NCBI GenBank assembly: GCA_963707875.1
Contig: CAVPRU010000001.1
Coordinates: 186,001-250,000, forward strand
Reading direction: 5' to 3'
Origin: SZUA-320 sp963707875
GTDB lineage: Bacteria; Gemmatimonadota; Gemmatimonadetes; Gemmatimonadales; GWC2-71-9
DNA: 64,000 nt
In this document: positions 8,385-17,787 of the stretch, piece after piece
Layout: every line of letters begins with the position of its first letter
Numbering within the stretch: position 1 is the first letter of the stretch
Notes under the pieces: generated by a model
Databases searched by the model: none
Told to the model about the DNA's origin: nothing
What the model saw: the letters and a program-made list of their open reading frames with translations, nothing else
Made by a program: the position numbers and the translations under genes

Positions 8385-9373
8385 CAGCGCCTCCGGTCGA
8401 GCACGTAGGTGAGGCTGGCCCGGAGCGTCTCCCGGGCTGGGGATGCCGGGAGCAGGGCAAGCTCCTCCTCGGCGCGTTCGGCATAGTGCTGGGCCCGTTC
8501 CCGCGCCACCACCAGCCCGCCGGCCTCGGTCACGCCGGCCACCACCGCCGAGATCTGGTCATCGCTCGGGGACGGGGTGGCCATGAGGTCATCCACCGAG
8601 GCCCGCTGGGCCGCGGTCATCTGCGGCAGGGCGGCGATCAGCGGCAGAGTGACCTTGTGCTCCCGAAGATCCAGTCCTGACGGCTTGCCGGTCACGCTCT
8701 CCGGCTGGGTGAAGTCCAGCAGATCATCGACGATCTGGAACGCCATCCCCAGCGCGTCACCGAACCGGGCCATCGCCTGTCGGATCTCAGGGGCCGCCGT
8801 CAGCGCCCCGCATTCGGCCGCCCCGGACAGCAGCGAGCCGGTCTTCGACCGGATGAGCAGGGTGTACTCCTCGTCGGTGTAGCGGAGACGGTCATGGGCC
8901 AGCAGCTGACGCATCTCCCCGACGGTCATCTCGTTGGTGACCCGGGCAAGTACCCTCAGGGGTTCCAGGTCGGCCAGGTGGACCAGTTCGATCACGGCCC
9001 GGGAGTAGAGGTAGTCTCCCATGATCACCGAGACCTGGTGACTGAACAGGGAGTTGATGGTCGGCATCCCCCGGCGAAGCACCGAGTGGTCCACGGAGTC
9101 ATCGTGCACCAGGGTGGCCAGGTGAATCAGTTCGACGACGGCGGCCAGATCCACCGATCGGGGATCCAGCGTGCCAACGGCCTCGTCCACCAGCAGCAGG
9201 ATGGTCGGCCGGAACATCTTGCCCTGCATCTGGAGCAGGTGGGCGTTGACCGTGTCGATCAGATCGAAGTCGGCGGCCACCAGCGAGCCGATCCGCGCCC
9301 GGACAGACTCGAGCCGGGATTCGAGGCCCGACTGAAGGGTCGTCAGGGTGACGGTGCCGGTCTCGGAGGTCAT
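8384..9373 (-). CDS. ispB: Polyprenyl diphosphate synthase
   Basis: This enzyme adds isopentenyl diphosphate units to an allylic primer to make long all-trans prenyl chains, here most likely the quinone side chain. The 329-residue protein has both Asp-rich motifs of trans-prenyltransferases: HDDSVD (Asp91-Asp95) and DDLLDFT (Asp216-Asp220), plus GKMFRP near residue 51 and LLSGA in the middle. It overlaps the upstream TPR gene by 4 bases. Product chain length cannot be read from the sequence, so octaprenyl, heptaprenyl or similar are all possible. The symbol is by similarity. Confidence 0.88.
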   Translation of the reverse strand: MTSETGTVTLTTLQSGLESRLESVRARIGSLVAADFDLIDTVNAHLLQMQGKMFRPTILLLVDEAVGTLDPRSVDLAAVVELIHLATLVHDDSVDHSVLRRGMPTINSLFSHQVSVIMGDYLYSRAVIELVHLADLEPLRVLARVTNEMTVGEMRQLLAHDRLRYTDEEYTLLIRSKTGSLLSGAAECGALTAAPEIRQAMARFGDALGMAFQIVDDLLDFTQPESVTGKPSGLDLREHKVTLPLIAALPQMTAAQRASVDDLMATPSPSDDQISAVVAGVTEAGGLVVARERAQHYAERAEEELALLPASPARETLRASLTYVLDRRR

Positions 9374-11313
9374 CCGGCGTTTCCCTGGGCCAGGCGGTGC
9401 AGGCGATCACTCACGTCAAGGAAGGTAATGTCCATCGCCATGGCGCGTTCATACCACCGCATCGCTTCCGCCTGCCGGCCCTGTTCCTCCACCGCCCGTC
9501 CCATCCAGTAGAGCAGGCCGATCTTCTCGCCCCCGACATCGGGAAGCGAGTCGACGGCCCGGGACATGACGGCCTCCGCGATCCCGAAGCGTCCCTTTTC
9601 GTAGAACGCCATGCCCAGCGCCTCGGCGCTCTTGAGCATGCCCCCGGGGGCGTGGAGCGCCTGCTGGAACTGGGCGATCGCCTCGTCCAACAGGCCCATT
9701 TCCTTGAAGGCGATCCCCAGGTCGTAGTGAGTCTGGAAGTCATTGGCGTCGACGTTGGCCGCCAACCCTTCCTTGAACTGAGCGAGCGTTTCCAGGAAAT
9801 CCTGATCCTCGTCGCCGACCGGCTCCCCCTGTTCCACCCGCATCCTGGTATCGCGATCCGGCTCCGGGTCAAGGATCAAAGCGCCCAAATCGATGAAGCC
9901 GCCTTCCGGGATCGTCTCGCCCGCGGCGGCGGTCGCCTCGATGGCCGGGTTGAGTGCGGCAATCGCGGCCACCGCGATGGCGTTGGCCGGCTCATGATCC
10001 AGTACGCGCTCATACACCATCGACGCATTGGTGGTTGCCCCGATCTGAACCAGGGCGTCGCCCAGGGCGAGGTACGCTGCCACCAGGATGTCCTTCTCAC
10101 CCGTGCGATAGGCCAGTTCCACCCGCTTCTGCAGCCACGCCACCTTGCGCGGCTCGTGGCGCGCCAGTTCCACCACGATTTCCAGGGCGTCGGTCCAGCG
10201 GCCCTCCCGCTCGCAGCCGGCCAGTTGCAGTTCCAAGGCGGTTTCCCGGCTCCCGGCCCCGGCCTCGTGACGGGAGGGCGGCGACCGGTGCGGAGCTTCG
10301 GTCTCCACGTCGAGCCCGTCGAACAAAGCGTCACCTGGCAGACTGAGCCCGGCGGTCTGCCCGACTGGGGGCTCATCCAGTTCGAGAAGGTGGTGGGTCG
10401 GTTCCAGGCCGGGCACCTCGAGCAGTTCCGGCTCGGGATACTCGATCAGCAGGTCCACCTCGGGGACGTCGGATCCCGCATCATCGAACTGGGTAGGTTC
10501 GTAGCCGCCGATCGGCGTCGTGATGCCGGGCGCGAACACCTCGTCGACCGAGGTAGGCTCCACCATGTCCAGGAGCTCGTGGGCGCCGGATTCCGGCCCC
10601 TCTCCGATCCCGGTTCCGACCAGCCCGGGAAGGGGCTCCGCCTCAGGCGGGCGGTTCCGAGCGAAGGGAGGCGGCTCGAAGCCCGTGTCCAGAAAGACCA
10701 GGCCGCCGGCCCCCCGCCATGGCCCGCCGGGCCCGGTCGAGGACCGCTGGGGTGACGGGCTGGGGTGGGTCGCATCGGGAGCCTCATCAGCCAGCCCGTC
10801 AAACGTCTCGGCGGTCGGCTCTTCGACGTCCTTCAGCAGCTCATTGATCGCGGTCGTCAACTCCTGGCTGGCCGAGAACCGCAGAGCGAACCCTCTCAGT
10901 GCCTTGGCCGCCTCCGCCAACTGCCCGACTCCCTGCATCCGTTCGAAGTACTCGGTAGCATTCCGCCTGGCCTCGGCCACGACGTTCTTCCGGGCGTGCA
11001 GCTCGGCCAGCCGGAGATACACCTGGATCCGCCGGGCGTCCACCCGCAGCATCTTCCCGCACAGCGCGATGGCGTTGTTGAAGAAGCCCTGATCGCCGTA
11101 GTAGTCGGCCGCCCGCTCATAGGCCTTGAGCGCGGCACCCTGGTCCCCCGCCTTGAGCTCGAGATCGCCTACCCGATTAAAGAGGGAGGGATCGACCGGC
11201 TCACCGGCATCGGCCAGTTCTTCGGCAGCCCGGATGTAGGTCTCAATAGCCTTGCGCCACTCCTCACGGAGTTCGTATCGGCGGGCGGTCTCTTTGAGCT
11301 TATCGAGATTCAT
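9370..11313 (-). CDS. TPR protein, soluble, with acidic central linker
   Basis: This is a 647-residue protein without signal peptide. Residues about 1-160 form TPR helices (ETYIRAAEELADAGEPVDPS, ALKAYERAADYYGDQGFFNN). A Pro/Glu/Asp-rich linker spans about 165-345. Further TPRs fill the C-terminal half, ending with EEQGRQAEAMRWYERAMAMD. The architecture (TPRs, acidic linker, TPRs) resembles the protein at 3676-5766, so the two may be distant paralogs. It is the first gene of a run with ispB, the DUF4321 gene and tatA, behind a good sigma70-like promoter. Function unknown; scaffold or adaptor is the usual TPR role. Confidence 0.8.
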   Translation of the reverse strand: MNLDKLKETARRYELREEWRKAIETYIRAAEELADAGEPVDPSLFNRVGDLELKAGDQGAALKAYERAADYYGDQGFFNNAIALCGKMLRVDARRIQVYLRLAELHARKNVVAEARRNATEYFERMQGVGQLAEAAKALRGFALRFSASQELTTAINELLKDVEEPTAETFDGLADEAPDATHPSPSPQRSSTGPGGPWRGAGGLVFLDTGFEPPPFARNRPPEAEPLPGLVGTGIGEGPESGAHELLDMVEPTSVDEVFAPGITTPIGGYEPTQFDDAGSDVPEVDLLIEYPEPELLEVPGLEPTHHLLELDEPPVGQTAGLSLPGDALFDGLDVETEAPHRSPPSRHEAGAGSRETALELQLAGCEREGRWTDALEIVVELARHEPRKVAWLQKRVELAYRTGEKDILVAAYLALGDALVQIGATTNASMVYERVLDHEPANAIAVAAIAALNPAIEATAAAGETIPEGGFIDLGALILDPEPDRDTRMRVEQGEPVGDEDQDFLETLAQFKEGLAANVDANDFQTHYDLGIAFKEMGLLDEAIAQFQQALHAPGGMLKSAEALGMAFYEKGRFGIAEAVMSRAVDSLPDVGGEKIGLLYWMGRAVEEQGRQAEAMRWYERAMAMDITFLDVSDRLHRLAQGNAG

Positions 11314-11362
11314 CCGGCTCGGTGGTCAGGGGAGGAATCGGCCGAATACCTTGTGACACAAC

Positions 11363-11391
11363 AAGATAGGGCTCCGGGATACCGCTATCAA
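11363..11391 (-). promoter_or_regulatory. Sigma70-type promoter of the TPR-ispB-tatA run
   Basis: Read on the minus strand, TTGATA (11391-11386) and TATCTT (11368-11363) are separated by 17 bases, matching consensus at 5 of 6 and 4 of 6 positions. The start point would be near 11356, giving a leader of about 43 bases to the ATG at 11313. Confidence 0.6.
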
Positions 11392-11400
11392 GGCAACCCG

Positions 11401-12921
11401 TCAGGGCGGGGGGTCCAGGGTCCCGTCGGCGATCGCCCGGGTCAACCGTTCCAGATCGTGGGTGGGGGGCCGATCGGCTCCCAGCGGAGCGACCGGATCG
11501 TCCATGGTGCGGATCCGGCGGTGAAGCTCGGCCACTCCGCGGCCCGGCCGGAGGGGAGCCAGGAATTCGAGCCCCTGGGCGGCACAATAGAACTCGGCGG
11601 CCACCACCCGCTGGGCGTTCTGGAGAATCCGTTGAGCCTTGTAGGCCGCCGCCATCCCCATCGGGACAAAGTCCTCCTGGTTGGCGTCGGTGGGGATCGA
11701 GCCAATCGACCCGGGCATCGCCAGCGCCCGGGACTCGGCCACCAGCGACGCAGCGGTGATCTGAACCATCATGAAACCGGACGAAAGCCCTGGATCGGCC
11801 GTGAGGAAGGCCGGGAGCCCCTGTGACAGGTCGGGATTGACCAGCCGCTCGACTCGACGTTCGGCCAGCGCCTGAAGGGTGGTGAGTGCGATGGCCAGGA
11901 AGTCCAGCGCCTGAGCCACAGGCTGGCCATGGAAGTTGCCCCCGGAGAGGACCTCATCACCAAAGACCAGGGGGTTGTCGGTCGAGGCATTGAGTTCAAT
12001 CGCCGCCACCGCCTTGGCGAACCCGATGGCGTCGGCCCCGGAGCCAAGGACCTGCGGGGTGCATCGCAAGCTGTAGGCGTCCTGCACCCGATCATCGCCC
12101 TCCCGATGGGATTCCCGGATCTCGCTGTCGGCCAGGAGTTCGAGCATCATGGCCGCGGTCCGGACCTGCCCGGCATGGGGCCTGGCCGCATGAATCCGGG
12201 AGTCCAGCGGGGTCGGGGTGCCCCGAAGAGCCTCCAGGCTCATTGCCGCGGCACCGACCGCCGAACGCCAGAGCACCTCGGCATCGTGCACCAGGAGGGC
12301 AAGCAGGGCGGTCTGGGCCTGGGTTCCGTTGATGAAGGACAGGCCCTCCTTGGCGGCGAAGCGGAACGGAGTGAGACTGGCAGCGGCCAGGACCGGGCCG
12401 GCCGGGGTGGCGCGGCCGGAGGCATCGAGCACGGCGCCCTCGCCGGCCAGGGCCAGGGCCAGATGGGCCAGTGGCGCCAGGTCCCCGCTCGCGCCCACGC
12501 TTCCCTGGCTCGGCACCACGGGTACGATCCCGGCGTTGATCAGGTCGGCCAGGGCGGAGATCAGGGCCGGACGGACGCCACTGGTCGGTCGCATGAGGAC
12601 GTTGGCCCGAAGGATCATCATGCCCCGCACGACCTCGCGCGGGAGCAGGTCGCCGACACCGGCCGCATGGCTCCGAATCAGATTGAGCTGGAGCTGTTCC
12701 AGATCGGTCGGGCTGATTCGGACATTCGCCAGCTTCCCGAACCCGGTATTGATGCCGTAGATCGTCTCGCCCCGCGCCAGGGCCGCCTCCACGGCCTGGC
12801 GGCTCGCCGCGACCGCCATCAGGGCTTCAGGGTCCAGCGTCACGTTCCCGGTGCCGCGGGCGGCCCGGACCAGATCGGCGATTTCGAGCGAACGGCCATC
12901 CAGACGGAGAACGGGGGTCAC
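11401..12921 (-). CDS. hutH: Histidine ammonia-lyase
   Basis: HutH deaminates L-histidine to urocanate, the first step of histidine use. The 506-residue protein has the MIO prosthetic-group site SVGASGDLAPLAH, in which Ala144-Ser145-Gly146 would cyclise, the YGINTGFG loop (about 55-62) and a typical lyase core. The start is a GTG at 12921 with AGGA seven bases upstream. No hutU, hutI or hutG is in the window, so the gene is solitary here. A tyrosine or phenylalanine ammonia-lyase is less likely because the active-site segments read as HutH. It precedes the tatC-lptD frame's stop by 13 bases. Confidence 0.9.
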   Translation of the reverse strand: MTPVLRLDGRSLEIADLVRAARGTGNVTLDPEALMAVAASRQAVEAALARGETIYGINTGFGKLANVRISPTDLEQLQLNLIRSHAAGVGDLLPREVVRGMMILRANVLMRPTSGVRPALISALADLINAGIVPVVPSQGSVGASGDLAPLAHLALALAGEGAVLDASGRATPAGPVLAAASLTPFRFAAKEGLSFINGTQAQTALLALLVHDAEVLWRSAVGAAAMSLEALRGTPTPLDSRIHAARPHAGQVRTAAMMLELLADSEIRESHREGDDRVQDAYSLRCTPQVLGSGADAIGFAKAVAAIELNASTDNPLVFGDEVLSGGNFHGQPVAQALDFLAIALTTLQALAERRVERLVNPDLSQGLPAFLTADPGLSSGFMMVQITAASLVAESRALAMPGSIGSIPTDANQEDFVPMGMAAAYKAQRILQNAQRVVAAEFYCAAQGLEFLAPLRPGRGVAELHRRIRTMDDPVAPLGADRPPTHDLERLTRAIADGTLDPPP

Positions 12922-12934
12922 GCGGGCATCCTGG

Positions 12935-15900
12935 CTAGGGGGCGGTGGTTCGCTGACTGTAGTCTACCTTGAGGTCCGGAAGGTCGACCAGGTGGACCGA
13001 AACGTAGAAGGCGAAGTTCCCGTTGGGGTTCCGCACGAAGTTGAACCCGGCTCGCCAGTCGTGCAGGTCCCGGGTCAGGTTGAGAGTGTTCGACTCGAAC
13101 TTGCCGGTGGTGACATTGTATTGGGTGATCCAGTTGATCCCCCAGTACCGGGTCGGGGAGAACTGGGTCACCAGATTCAGGCTGCTGCTGCTGACGACCG
13201 GGAGCGTGTCCACCACCGGTCGGGTGCGGTTCAGGGTGTAGTTGATCCTCATGGTGAACGCCCGGCGGGCGCCGCTCAACTGGTTGGACATCGCCAGGGT
13301 CCGCTGCTGCATCAGCTGCCGGGGGTCGGTCAGGGGTCCGGATGGGAGCGGCTGACCGGGCACCGGCCCGGTCGATGGATCGGCCGGCCGGTCGCCCAGC
13401 CCGAGCAGAGCCCCGATGCCCCTGATCGTGCTGCCGTCGATCATGAAGCCGGCGTTGACGGACTGGAGGAAGAGGTCGAACTTGGTCCCCTGGACCCCGA
13501 CCGGCCCATTCCAGAGCCCGTGACTCATGGAGAAGTCGAACCCCGGCAGCAGGTCGCTGGCCAGGGTGTTCGAGATCGAGGCGTCCATCCAGCCAGTCAG
13601 ACTGTCCTTCTTGGCCCGCACGAAGTCATAGCCGATCCCGCTGGTGTTGAGGCTCAGCAGCCGGATTTTCTGCTGCTGGGTGTTCCCCAGGGTGTCGCCC
13701 GGAGCCGGCTTCTTCTTGGCCTCGAAGTTCTGCGACAGGGAAATCCTGAGCACGTTGGTGGCCGGGCTCGCCACCTTCCCGGTCCCGGTGGTCCGGAAGG
13801 CATTGGCGTACTCCTCGGGGACTTCCGTCTCGGGAGACCAGTCCCAGGTAATCAGCGGCGCGATGGTGTGACGGATCCGTTCGAACCCCCCGAAGCCGGG
13901 CCAGAATCCGAAGAAGGTCGGGGAGGCACCGAGTCCGCCGGAGATCCGCTTCCCCTGGGTCACCCACTGGCCATTGGTCTGTTCGTTCCGGATGGCGAGC
14001 GGTCCGGAGGTGCGATTGGCCGCACTTACCCTCGGACCCAGCTTCCAGGTGCGCGGGAAGAGGATCGGCAAGTTGAAACTGAAGTTCCAATCCAGTTCCG
14101 TGGAGTAGCGCCCCGCCACGTCGCGGGTTACCGAAATCGAATCGGTCGGGTCCGGGGTCTCAGGATTGGGGATCCGGATCACCACGGTGCTCGGATCATT
14201 GGCCTGGCGGTCATTGACGATCAGACTCTGCTGCAGGTTGAACGTCCCGATCCGCAGCGGAGTCTGCATGGTGAACGCGGTCACCCGGTTGGTCGGCGTC
14301 TGTTCGGCCGAGTCGACCGTCCCCCCGGGCCGCGGAAAGACGAGGAAACGGCGGGCCGAGGTGCTCCGGTCGTTCCGGAAGGTCAGGGTCGGCGACCAGG
14401 TCCCCCACGAACCGACATCGATCGGCTTGGGCGAAATGGTCAGTGAGGGGAGCGTTTGGGACACCTGGTCGTCTCCCAGCGTCTGCATCCGGGTTCCGCC
14501 CAGGGTGGCGCTCCCCCAGCGGAACCGTTTGGTCAGATTGAGACTGCTCGAGAGCTGGCGGGTGTTGAGAAAGGGATCCAGGGCGTTGTTGGCGACAACC
14601 CGGGTATTGGAATTCAGGTTGACGTTGGCGGACAGCGTGGTGGTCAGCCCGAACAACTGGTTGTGGCGCCATCGGAGGCCGGTGGCCGTCTCACCCCCTG
14701 ATTGGAGTTGTCGGCTGTACTCCAGGCCCCCGTCGACGAAGCGATCGAGCAGTTTGTACTGGGTGGTCGCCTGCCACTCGAAGTAGTTCCCGGCGTACCA
14801 GTTGAAGCGGATTTGGGCGTCCAGATAGTCGTTGATCGCCCAGTAGTACCCGAAGTCGGTCACCTGGCGCCGGTACCCGGTACTGTTCCGGACGATGTCG
14901 TTGAACCCGAACTGCGGCACCAGGATCCCCGATTTGCGTCCCGGCTTGGTCTCCTGGAAGATGAACGGGAGCCACGCGATCGGGACATCGCGGATATAGA
15001 GCACCGCGGGGCGGCCGACCATCAGCGAGGAGGACATCCACTTCACTTCCTTGGCCTGGAAATGATAGTGGGCCACCGGCAGGTCACAGCTGGTGATTTC
15101 GCCACTCGCGCCAAAGATCCGATTGCCGGTGGAATCCACCGCCAGATCTCCCCGCAGCACCCAGTCACCACCCAACTGCTGGACCGTGGTCAGGGCATCG
15201 GTGATGACCCCACGCTCCACACAGGTGTCGTACTTGATGGTTCCGCCAACCACGACCGATCCCTGGTCGAACAGTCTCGGGTCGCCCTCGGCCCTCAGCA
15301 CGCATTCGGACTCCACATAGGAGATGGCTCCGGCCTCCATGATGGTGCCCTGCCGGTCGGTCATCGCGTTGCCCGACAGCCGCAGTCGCCGATCGATCCC
15401 GGTGATGGTGGCCGTGTCCGCCAGATACCGAGTGGCCATGAAGCCCTCCAGGTCCAGCAGCGCCGCCACGACCGAGTCGGGTGGCGGGAAGGACTTGCTG
15501 GGCCCGGAGGGAATCCCCATCCGGCGGGCACTGGCCGAATCGAGCTTCTTGACCGGGCGAAGGGTGTCGGCCAGTTGAGGTGGCTGGAAGGGCTGCTGGG
15601 CGTCGGATCGGGCCGAAGCGCCGGCGAGCACGGCCAGGAGGATCATCCCGGCCCTGGCGGCTTGCCGGGTACGACGTCGGTGGATCAGCAGCGACCCCGC
15701 CAGGCCCACCTCATAGAGCAGGACCAGCGGCACCGTCATCATCATCATCGAGATGAGGTCGGCGCCCGGCGAGAGCAGCGCACCGGCCACGCACGACAGC
15801 ACGATCGCCACTCGGCGGAACTTCCCGAGCGCGGCCGGAGTCACCAGCCCCAGGGAGGTGAGGATCAGAATCAGCAGCGGCAGTTCGGCCGAAATCCCCA

Positions 15901-16399
15901 TCGCAAGCACGATCTGCAGCACGAAACTGAAATACTTGTCGTAGGTGATCACCAGTTCCAGGGCTTCGACCTGGAAGCTCAGCATCACCGCCAGCGCCTT
16001 GGGCACCACGAAGACCCAGGCCCCGGCCGCGCCGGCCAGAAAGAGCACCAGTCCGACAAACAGCGCCGGCAGCAGGGTCCGCTTTTCCTTCTGGTAGAGG
16101 GCCGGGGAGAGGAAACACCAGAGCTGCCAGATCACCACCGGCGAGGCCAGCACCAGTCCGACCACGAAGGCCAGCTTGAAGACGATCATCACCGGATCGG
16201 TGGGGCTGAGCACCGCGAGCTTGCCAGTGGGGAGGTAGGGCTCGATCGGGATCTTGAGCAGGGCGACCAGCTGGAACCGCTGCACCAGCCAGAAGCCGAT
16301 CCCGAACCCGACGATCAGGGCGCCGAGGGCCTTGAGAATCCGATGCCGAAGCTCCTCGAGGTGATCGAGGAATGGCATTTCACCGGTTGGGGTCCGCAT
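12935..16399 (-). CDS. TatC translocase fused in frame to an LptD-like outer membrane protein
   Basis: One uninterrupted 1154-residue frame joins two unrelated proteins. Residues 1 to about 245 are TatC: FLDHLEELRHR at the start with Glu16, LYQKEKR after the second helix, and six membrane helices ending MTVPLVLLYEVGLAGSLLI. A basic stretch (HRRRTRQAARAG) follows, then a signal-peptide-like segment MILLAVLAGASARSDA (252-267) before QQ. The remaining roughly 885 residues are LptD/OstA-like: an N-terminal OstA-type domain with cysteines in VESECVLRA, YDTCVERG and TSCDLPVAHYHF, then a beta-barrel rich in aromatic strands. LptD inserts LPS in the outer membrane. The basic stretch would be cytoplasmic, so signal peptidase could split the product. 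Internal initiation at the ATG at 15646 (AGGG five bases upstream) is an alternative. Confidence 0.85.
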   Translation of the reverse strand: MRTPTGEMPFLDHLEELRHRILKALGALIVGFGIGFWLVQRFQLVALLKIPIEPYLPTGKLAVLSPTDPVMIVFKLAFVVGLVLASPVVIWQLWCFLSPALYQKEKRTLLPALFVGLVLFLAGAAGAWVFVVPKALAVMLSFQVEALELVITYDKYFSFVLQIVLAMGISAELPLLILILTSLGLVTPAALGKFRRVAIVLSCVAGALLSPGADLISMMMMTVPLVLLYEVGLAGSLLIHRRRTRQAARAGMILLAVLAGASARSDAQQPFQPPQLADTLRPVKKLDSASARRMGIPSGPSKSFPPPDSVVAALLDLEGFMATRYLADTATITGIDRRLRLSGNAMTDRQGTIMEAGAISYVESECVLRAEGDPRLFDQGSVVVGGTIKYDTCVERGVITDALTTVQQLGGDWVLRGDLAVDSTGNRIFGASGEITSCDLPVAHYHFQAKEVKWMSSSLMVGRPAVLYIRDVPIAWLPFIFQETKPGRKSGILVPQFGFNDIVRNSTGYRRQVTDFGYYWAINDYLDAQIRFNWYAGNYFEWQATTQYKLLDRFVDGGLEYSRQLQSGGETATGLRWRHNQLFGLTTTLSANVNLNSNTRVVANNALDPFLNTRQLSSSLNLTKRFRWGSATLGGTRMQTLGDDQVSQTLPSLTISPKPIDVGSWGTWSPTLTFRNDRSTSARRFLVFPRPGGTVDSAEQTPTNRVTAFTMQTPLRIGTFNLQQSLIVNDRQANDPSTVVIRIPNPETPDPTDSISVTRDVAGRYSTELDWNFSFNLPILFPRTWKLGPRVSAANRTSGPLAIRNEQTNGQWVTQGKRISGGLGASPTFFGFWPGFGGFERIRHTIAPLITWDWSPETEVPEEYANAFRTTGTGKVASPATNVLRISLSQNFEAKKKPAPGDTLGNTQQQKIRLLSLNTSGIGYDFVRAKKDSLTGWMDASISNTLASDLLPGFDFSMSHGLWNGPVGVQGTKFDLFLQSVNAGFMIDGSTIRGIGALLGLGDRPADPSTGPVPGQPLPSGPLTDPRQLMQQRTLAMSNQLSGARRAFTMRINYTLNRTRPVVDTLPVVSSSSLNLVTQFSPTRYWGINWITQYNVTTGKFESNTLNLTRDLHDWRAGFNFVRNPNGNFAFYVSVHLVDLPDLKVDYSQRTTAP

Positions 16400-16417
16400 G
16401 GCCGCCGAGGGCGGGGA

Positions 16418-17205
16418 TCAGGGCTGCAGCGTGGCCAGCCGCTGGCGGGCGAGATCCGCTTCTTCGGTGCGGGGGTACCGATCAATCACCCGCTGGTAGG
16501 CCGCCCGGGCTGCTGCCCGGTCGCCACTCTGCTCGCTTAGCAGACCGATCTTGTAGAGCGAGGTCGGCGCACGGGGGGAACTGGCGAACCGGGCCACCAC
16601 CTGCTCGTAGTAGGCCCGGGCCGAATCGGGGTTCTCCCGTCCGAAGCTCTCGCCCACCCAGTACAGGCCGGCCGCGACCTGGGAATCGGTCGGATAGGTC
16701 CGGAGGTACTCCTGGAACCCGGCCCGGGCGGTGGTCCGGCTACCCCGGTTCAACTCGCGGAGGGAGGCCTGGAAGAGCTGATCGGGGGTGGGCGTCTGGG
16801 GCACCACTGCCCCGGTATCCGGCAGCAGCAGCGGGGTCGGGCCGCTGTCGACCGCCGTAAACTGCTCGGTCCGGTCGTCCAGCTGACGGCGCAGCTCGTT
16901 CAACCGCCGCTGGCTCTGACCGGTGAGCTCCTGGATCTGGACCAGCGACTGCTGAACCGCCACCAGTTCCCCCCCAGGTCACTCCGCATCTGCCGGATGG
17001 CGTCCCGGGTCGATGACAGCGAGTCCAGGGTGCGCTGCTGGAGGGCGATGACCCGGCCCAACTCAGCGGCCCGGGCGGAGTCCTGCCGGACCAGGACGGT
17101 CCGGACGACCAGCAGTTCCGTCTCCACCCGGCGGACGGCCCCCTTGGTGGCACACCCGGCCACCAGTATGAGCAGGAGGCCGGTCGCGGTGGTGCGAGCG
17201 ATCAC
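16418..17205 (-). CDS. cpoB: Cell division coordinator CpoB/YbgF-type lipoprotein, frameshifted
   Basis: CpoB works with Tol-Pal to couple outer membrane constriction with septal wall synthesis. The locus is split in two frames. The N-terminal part (17205 to about 16975) has a lipoprotein signal (ATGLLLILVAGC, Cys18) and coiled coil. The C-terminal part (from about 16970 to 16418) continues the coil (VQIQELTGQSQRRLNELRRQ) and ends in three YbgF-type TPRs (AGLYWVGESFGRENPDSARA). The break lies at a run of seven G (minus strand, 16969-16975). Eight G would restore a continuous GELVAVQQ reading. Either the gene is a recent pseudogene or, more likely, the run is miscalled. The start overlaps pal by 4 bases. 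Confidence 0.85.
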
Positions 17206-17762
17206 CGGCAGCGGCTGAGGTGCGAGGCAAGGGTTTCCCGACCGGCAATCACCGTCAACTCGGCGCGCCGGTTCTGCCCCCAGGACGACTCGTCATGCCC
17301 CAGGGCAATCGGCGCCGTCTCACCCAGGGTCGCGGTCTCGATCCGGTTCCGGTCGATCCCCTTCCCCACCAGGTAGTCCTTGGCCGACTCGGAGCGCTTG
17401 GACCCGAGGACCAGGTTGTATTCGGCGGTGTGCCGCTCATCCGCGTGACCGGTGAGCCGGACCCGGACGACCGGGTGCGACTGCAGGACGACGGCCTTGC
17501 GGTCGAGGGTGGCGGCGTCCATCGGACGGATGTCGAACTTGTCGGTGTCGAAGTGCACCAGCGCCCCGAGCTCGGTGACCATGTTCTCGATGATCGAGGC
17601 GCATGACGGCTCATTGACCACGGGCGGGGGAGGCGGTGGGGTCGGGGTGGCGACCACCGGCTGCTCGACCGGGGTGGGCACGACTTCAGGCTCAGGCTTC
17701 TTGCTGCAGCCCACCAGAATGAGCCCCAGGAGGAGAACGGGAACCGCAATCAGTTTGGTCAC
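17202..17762 (-). CDS. pal: Peptidoglycan-associated lipoprotein Pal
   Basis: Pal is an outer membrane lipoprotein that binds peptidoglycan and is moved by the TolQRAB machine. The GTG at 17762 has a good Shine-Dalgarno GGAGAG seven bases upstream and gives a 186-residue protein that opens with a lipoprotein signal (LLLGLILVGC, Cys19). A Pro-rich spacer follows, then the OmpA-like domain: ALVHFDTDKFDI, LTGHADERHTAEYN, LGSKRSESAKDYL and NRRAEL. A longer upstream frame exists but would run into tolB and hide the lipobox. It lies 25 bases after tolB and overlaps cpoB by 4 bases. Confidence 0.95.
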   Translation of the reverse strand: MTKLIAVPVLLLGLILVGCSKKPEPEVVPTPVEQPVVATPTPPPPPPVVNEPSCASIIENMVTELGALVHFDTDKFDIRPMDAATLDRKAVVLQSHPVVRVRLTGHADERHTAEYNLVLGSKRSESAKDYLVGKGIDRNRIETATLGETAPIALGHDESSWGQNRRAELTVIAGRETLASHLSRCR

Positions 17763-17787
17763 TGAACACTCTCCGGAATGGTATGAC

